64,000 bases of DNA, taken from contig NC_092699.1 in the NCBI RefSeq assembly GCF_964275005.1, forward strand, positions 24,444,981 through 24,508,980, written 5' to 3'. Shown here in pieces: positions 60,301 to 64,000 of this stretch (positions within the stretch are counted from its first letter, which is position 1; each line of letters begins with the position of its first letter). The notes beneath the pieces were generated by a model, which was given only the letters and a program-made list of their open reading frames with translations, was not told the DNA's origin and did not search any database. This DNA is from Diadema setosum. Its lineage: Eukaryota; Echinodermata; Echinoidea; Diadematoida; Diadematidae. A program made the position numbers and the translations under genes.

Positions 60301-63239
60301 TGCATACATTCCTCTATTCAGTACTGTACTCCACAACTGCGAATTTAACCACTCACAAAATTGTCAGATTGGAGAAAAATTAGACTCGCTAAAAATTTGG
60401 CATATACAGTAATCACATGTTATGGAAGCTTCTAGACACTCACTTTTCAAAGTCTCTGAAACACTTGATGCAGAGCAGGTCTTGTTTCTCTGTGGAATAC
60501 ATGATGTAATCCTCCCCATGGTTTGCTGTAAATAGAGCGATAAAAAAAAAATAACAGAAACATTTGGAATCTGATTCTCTGTGATGATACACAAACTGAA
60601 TTGGGTACACCTCTGCAGGGTTGCAATTTGAGGAATATTGATGATGAATAAAACTAAATGTATAAGGCTGCTAGCAGGCATTGTGGGATATAAATCTGAA
60701 TTTTCATTGTTTCTTGGCTGATGCACTGCTGGTTTGTAGATTTGGCACCTACTGCTCAAAGGTGGCAGGCTGGAATGCTCTCTAAGTGGGGTGAGTGCAC
60801 TAGAGGTGTGAGATTGAATCCAGTGATAGAGGTACATTATACCAAGGAGGTTCAAGAGAATGGAGTCACAACTGTCTTATTTCCTTTGCTAGATGTTCGA
60901 TGCCGCCGCTCAAAAATATTTGAAGCATGTGTCAAACAGGATCTGCCACGCAGATAAGAAGACAATTGACTCGTGTCTCATTGCATAATCACCAGCCACT
61001 TTCTAAAAAAGATATGTCTTTGTGATGGTAATTACTTTTCGCTATCCCTTCTTATAAAAGGCAGGTGGTACAGACAAGAGGATGTGCAAATGGAAATTGC
61101 GCAAAAAATGCTGAAATTAAGATGAAAATTACTCAACTGGGCATACCCGGGCACTAATATGATATATCTATCAATAAAGAATTATATTTGAAGATTATTC
61201 CATGTTAGTTTTATTTGTCAGAATTAAGCGGAAAAGTGATAAAACCGGCTTTCCAGGATGGTACAATCTTTAACATTTTCACATGGTACAGCTCTAATTT
61301 ACAATTTTGCACAAATTTCTGCACGGGATTGACTTTTGTTTTGTAAACATGCTTTATCATTAAGACATATCATTACATTTAATAAATAAATGAGCAAAAT
61401 ATGGTCAATATTATGTTAATGTTCAAAATGAATCTTCAGATTGCTCAGCAAGACGGCGGCTTCGAACATCTATCATCAAAGGCACAAATTCACCTGTGAA
61501 ATTCTTTTGTACATCAATAGAAATCTGACAACTCTTTGAATAATTACAGACAGTTGGAACTCCAACTCTTAAACCTCCTTGGTTATACATTGTCAAGTGC
61601 TTTGAGCACTCTGTCATGGCAGAAAGACATTGTATACAGCTCTCCATACATACATACTTATATATATGAATACTATAAATAGACAATCATCATCATCATC
61701 ATGCAGTATGATTTACCCTGCAAGAGCATGAAACACCCTTGAAGAACATACAGTTCTGGGAGAGCAAGCACACAATAATACACTTAAACTTACTTTACTC
61801 CACTGTCATGATAAACCCCCCCCCCCCCAAAAAAAAAAAAAAAAAAAAAATCAAATCAAATCAAATCAAATCAAATTTACAATATCTTACACAAGATATC
61901 TGGGGAAAAATAAAGTAGTCATTGCAAACTTTGTTAAGGCGTTAGTACTTTTCAATGCACATGACAATAACCATGTTCATAAAGTGTTGTTTTATCAAGT
62001 GTCACTAGTCCACATGATAAAAGAATTAGAGTTGACTCTCTGTATACCAGAGCACTATGATTGAAAACCATCCATCATCCCACATCTGGCGTCAGACATT
62101 GATTCAAAGTCAGAGTAGTGTAAAACAAGGAATGTTCGTGTGCATTTTAATTTCGCGAATTTCCTGAGAGCCAAGATTTGCGAAATTAAAATGCACATGA
62201 AAGTTATTGTCTACACTATACACATTGAACGTTAGAGGCAACTCGCGAAAATTTCATGCAGTGAAATAGGCCATCGGCTCCAAATCGTGAATATTTCATG
62301 CAGTGAAAATATTGTGTTTTACAGTAAACAATCATCATCATCATGCAGTATGATTTACCATGCAAATGCACGGAACACTCTTGAAGAACATACAGCTCTA
62401 GGAGAGTAAGCACACAATAATATATTTGACTACTACTTCACTGTCATGATAACCCGCCCCCCCCCCCCAAAAAAAAAAAAGAGATCAAATCAAATCAAAT
62501 TTACAATACCTTATATAAGGGGACATCTGGGGAAAAATAAAGTAGTCATTGCAAACTTTGTTAACGCACATGACAATAACCATGTTTACAAAGTGTTGTC
62601 TACACTATATACACATTGAATGTTAGAGGCAACTCGCGTAAATTTCATGCCGTGAAACAGGCCGTCGGCTCCAATTCGTGAATATTTCATGCCATGAAAA
62701 TATTGTGTTTTACAGTAAACAATCATCATCATCATGCAGTATGATTTACCATGCAAATGCACAGAACAACCTTGAAGAACATACAGCTCTAGGAGAGCAA
62801 GCACACAATAATATATTTGACTGCTTTACTTCACTGTCATGATAACTCGCCCCCCCCCCAAAAAAAAAAAAAAAGAGAGATGAAATCAAATCAAATTTAC
62901 AATACCTTAATATATAAGGGGACATCTGGGGAAAAATAGAGTAGTCAATGCAAACTTTGTTAACGCACATGACAAATTTCAGATTCCAAGAAATATAACA
63001 AAGTACAAAGACTGAAAATTGTCCATCATCCCACACCCAGCACAAAACAGTGATTCCAACTTCAAAGTCAGAGTAGTTTGTTGAGACCCCTTACCACACT
63101 TCCTGTGCTGGTCGTTTGTCCGTCTCTTCAGGGCTACCATCTGGTGGGAGGAGAACATCTTGGCCCTGTGGGTCTCCTCCTTGCACACCTCACACAGGGC
63201 CTGGCGACAGGTGTTGCAGAAGAACATTGAACTCTGTAC
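47448..63239 (-). CDS. RNF207: RING finger protein 207, ten 3' exons (776 residues, 5' end outside window)
   Basis: RNF207 is a TRIM-like RING/B-box protein; in vertebrates it has been linked to cardiac HERG channel regulation and QT interval. Ten minus-strand exons join with correct splice sites and phases: 63095-63239, 60444-60525, 57854-58102, 56720-56861, 54815-55041, 54391-54580, 53518-53610, 52744-52836, 51745-51914 and 47448-48387. They encode the B-box (CNTC...CEVC...H), a second zinc-binding-like segment (LLCIKCF), a long coiled-coil region, and a 312-residue last-exon tail with no counterpart I recall in human RNF207 (634 aa). The RING exon is not in the window. The introns contain at least eight repeats. 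The gene ends facing ICMT. Confidence 0.95.
49353..49890. mobile_element. long-TIR MITE at TTAA (AGGACAAG family), copy 2
   Basis: This 538-bp element has ends AGGACAAATTCACC and the inverse of AGGACAAGTTCACC, flanked by TTAA on both sides (49349-49352, 49891-49894). It is collinear with 4053-4621. Confidence 0.85.
51413..51660. mobile_element. short TGTGAC-ended inverted-repeat element
   Basis: It begins TGTGACCGCCAAGCTCAAAA and ends GCAGGACAGTCACA, with internal inverse words (AACCCACAAAGAG / TTTTTGTAGGTTT). It may be a distant relative of the TGTGACC family and lies within 90 bp of an RNF207 exon. Confidence 0.5.
51745..51914 (-). CDS. RNF207: RNF207 exon (ninth in window), coiled coil
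   Basis: The acceptor is GTCCCAG and the donor CCCAG|GTCAGT, phase 2. It encodes IWQEMLDRVSNEQDIYQ and a run ending APYISSIEAVAQQIDP, closely following vertebrate RNF207. The open frame continuing past the donor is intronic. Confidence 0.92.
52744..52836 (-). CDS. RNF207: RNF207 exon (eighth in window)
   Basis: This 93-bp, phase-0 exon has acceptor CTGCCAG and donor GAG AAG|GTAGGA. It encodes a helical segment (VTDILDECSQVEIQIST, then MKIIFEK). Confidence 0.9.
53518..53610 (-). CDS. RNF207: RNF207 exon (seventh in window)
   Basis: This 93-bp, phase-0 exon has acceptor CTCCCAG and donor AAAAG|GTAACA. It encodes MKEQVQEIHRDITRRK, the best conserved coiled-coil block of the family. Confidence 0.93.
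53731..53962 (+). repeat. hairpin-type interspersed repeat, copy 2 of 3
   Basis: It is collinear with 4996-5230 and 60179-60410 (AGGTTTTTATTTTTAC, AACTCTGCTCCCAACATAAA, TGTGACATTCAT words). Confidence 0.65.
54391..54580 (-). CDS. RNF207: RNF207 exon (sixth in window)
   Basis: The acceptor is CTTCACCAG and the donor TTCAGG|GTAACT. Its first base completes an Arg codon from the previous exon. It encodes a basic/Ser region then GNGPFVEHCKAFEANFR, matching the vertebrate segment NTPFAEHC. Confidence 0.92.
54815..55041 (-). CDS. RNF207: RNF207 exon (fifth in window)
   Basis: The acceptor is GCTTTCCAG and the donor CCCAG|GTGGGT, phase 2. It encodes SLMERLEAIAHQPHQLQP and HYEAKFAKCLKPLLHV, followed by a Ser/Gly linker. 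Confidence 0.93.
55042..56719 (-). other. RNF207 intron, with a MITE half copy
   Basis: It contains a G run at about 56014-56030. At about 56530-56685 there is a half copy of the ACTGTAAAAGTGGA hairpin MITE ending 34 bp from the next exon. No additional exon is needed by phase. Confidence 0.5.
56720..56861 (-). CDS. RNF207: RNF207 exon (fourth in window)
   Basis: The acceptor is GTTGCAG and the donor CTCA|GTAAGT, phase 0. It encodes QVFKDQLPNLAALLPTLQTY and EFLDLNS, nearly as in human. Confidence 0.95.
56862..57853 (-). other. RNF207 intron with dispersed repeat fragment
   Basis: About 57425-57700 carries a fragment (GGCTATGTTTTTGCC, GTTTGCAACATAACT) related to the repeat in ICMT intron 3. 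No exon is seen. Confidence 0.5.
57854..58102 (-). CDS. RNF207: RNF207 exon (third in window)
   Basis: The acceptor is TTTTCAG and the donor GACAG|GTGAGT. It encodes EDRAFCLDLESAYNQSC, then a long amphipathic helix through LCADMQERISLKKEELLKD. It shows strong similarity to the vertebrate B-box C-terminal coiled coil. Confidence 0.96.
58153..58662. mobile_element. pogo/Tigger-like MITE
   Basis: CAGTAGGACCTCAATTATCC at the left is inverted at the right (GGATAATCAAGGTCCTACTG). The terminal sequence resembles pogo/Tigger ends. TA precedes the left end; the right flank is TT, so the duplication is worn. It is 510 bp and non-coding. Confidence 0.75.
58950..59768. mobile_element. CAATTG-palindrome-rich MITE with GGGCC ends
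   Basis: GGGCCGAATGCATAAAA at the left is inverted at the right as TTTATGCATCCGGCCC, flanked by AAT on both sides (58947-58949, 59769-59771). Roughly ten copies of AAGCAATTGCTT-like palindromes fill both arms. A 3-bp duplication with GGGCC ends suggests a PIF/Harbinger relative. The middle (about 59115-59500) is unrelated unique-looking DNA. Confidence 0.8.
60179..60410 (+). repeat. hairpin-type interspersed repeat, copy 3 of 3
   Basis: It starts TAAGCCGAATATTTCGC and ends GCTAAAAATTTGGCATATAC. It is collinear with 4996-5230 and 53731-53962 and lies 33 bp from the donor of the neighbouring RNF207 exon. Confidence 0.65.
60444..60525 (-). CDS. RNF207: RNF207 exon (second in window)
   Basis: This 82-bp exon has acceptor ATTTACAG and donor GAAAA|GTGAGT. 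Combined with the split codon of the previous exon it reads ANHGEDYIMYS then LLCIKCFRDFEK, a second B-box-like zinc segment conserved in vertebrate RNF207. Confidence 0.95.
60526..63094 (-). other. RNF207 intron with a triplicated block
   Basis: No exon is needed by phase. Most of the region from 61683 on is the repeated block described separately; 60526-61680 shows nothing I recognise. Confidence 0.5.
61683..63060 (+). repeat. three tandem copies of an intronic block (391-645 bp)
   Basis: Copies start with ACAATCATCATCATCAT at 61683, 62328 and 62719. Each contains GCAGTATGATTTACC, GAAGAACATACAG and a C run joined to an A run (61817-61850, 62457-62480, 62851-62874). The last copy ends about 30 bp before the donor of the B-box exon. 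Confidence 0.88.
63095..63239 (-). CDS. RNF207: RNF207 exon (first in window), B-box zinc finger
   Basis: It encodes FFCNTCRQALCEVCKEETHR and a following SSHQMVALKRR; the Cys/His pattern is a B-box. The donor is TGTG|GTAAGG, phase 1. The acceptor is CACAG (exon start 63239) or the alternative TACAG 6 nt further (start 63233); both keep the frame. The upstream RING exon is outside the window. Confidence 0.94.
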
Positions 63240-64000
63240 CTGTGTAGGACACAGAAGATGCGATCTTACACATTGACGGGTGTCAAGGATATTTCACAGG
63301 TCTCCATCAACCATGATTTACAGGTGGTGAGGGGATCAAATTTGCATTATATCTCATTCGATAAATTATTGATTCTGACTGGCTGAAAATGGAAGTATAC
63401 ATTCAACAACTGCCTTCAGTCCCATAGTGCATAAACTGCCCACGAAAATTAAATTGCCTCATAGTAAATAGTCTGCCTTCTTTCGGTTCTTAGAAGTATG
63501 CATCGTACTCGCCAAAAAATGAAGCATGCGTGGCGAGGACGGTGGTGGTATGTACACAGTTGTATGTACATGCACTATAAATGCCTGGCTTCCATATCAA
63601 CAGAAGTGCCCCTTTGTCTTGCAAACAGCTAGGGCACAGCAGATGTGTGAATTGCCATGTGTGAATAAGATCAGCCAAGTATAATTTAATTTAATTTAAT
63701 TTAACTTTATTTCGCTTATGGGACTGGGCAAGCAGTCATGTATGTCTGTTGCACTCTAGGTGAAGAACAGTGGAGGAGAACGTATTAACAATTCTCCGAG
63801 AGCCTCCAGTGCCCTTAAACAAGATTCTCTTTGCAGGTAGACAGAGAATGAACAGGTTGGCAATCCACCTGTGCAAAAGCAGTCAAGCTGTACATGTACC
63901 CCTTTTCCACGGTCAACTACATAAGCCATCGAACAATGCAACAGGCACGAGGTATGAATACAGCGTGCGCTGATGGGTGCACAAAAGAGGCACCTGAATG
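63240..64000 (-). other. RNF207 upstream intron, no exon seen
   Basis: I find no RING motif (C-x2-C ... C-x2-C) in either strand here. It includes an AATTT microsatellite near 63682-63704. Confidence 0.5.

Overview
This window is animal nuclear DNA: AT-rich, intron-rich and dense in transposable elements. Three protein-coding genes are recognisable by conserved exons with matching splice phases: exon 1 of GTP cyclohydrolase I (GCH1, minus strand, 22373-22832), a complete four-exon isoprenylcysteine carboxyl methyltransferase (ICMT, plus strand, 26709-36685, 290 aa), and the last ten exons of RNF207 (minus strand, 47448-63239; its RING exons lie past the right edge). ICMT and RNF207 face each other tail to tail, as I remember them in human 1p36.31. 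An invertebrate deuterostome, probably an echinoderm, is my best guess. It rests on a Gmr1-like LTR element (a group described from deuterostomes) and on repeat families that look like those of sea urchins and sea stars; I could not test it.

Layout. 1-22372: no exon recognised. If GCH1 is intact, this is all GCH1 intron 1 or lies beyond it. It holds small inverted-repeat transposons, a ~160-bp tandem repeat split by a very young 5.6-kb LTR element (7121-12714), a 2.5-kb terminal-inverted-repeat element carrying a periodic motif (13627-16151), and another 1.4-kb inverted-repeat element. 22373-26708: the head-to-head GCH1/ICMT interval, with a 1.2-kb fold-back element carrying CRE-like sites. 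26709-36685: ICMT, whose 7.4-kb first intron holds nested transposons. 36686-47447: intergenic DNA with more nested transposons. 47448-64000: RNF207 and its introns, with several MITEs and a triplicated block.

Most notable. (1) The LTR element has an open Gag-protease-integrase frame of 1054 codons and LTRs differing at one base of 991, but no room for reverse transcriptase or RNase H; it looks like a non-autonomous Gmr1-like element that was mobile in this form. (2) The 13.6-16.2 kb element repeats CAGATACGTTACC about every 190 bp. (3) Several inverted-repeat families sit at TTAA, and three nested insertions can be read against empty-site copies inside the same window. (4) The ICMT-RNF207 convergent pair is a likely conserved microsynteny.

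The three cellular genes belong to different processes (tetrahydrobiopterin synthesis, CAAX-protein methylation in the ER, and a TRIM-like RING/B-box protein), and nothing in the sequence suggests a joint pathway. Function statements come from family knowledge. Exon borders come from splice sites and reading phase, with no transcript evidence.
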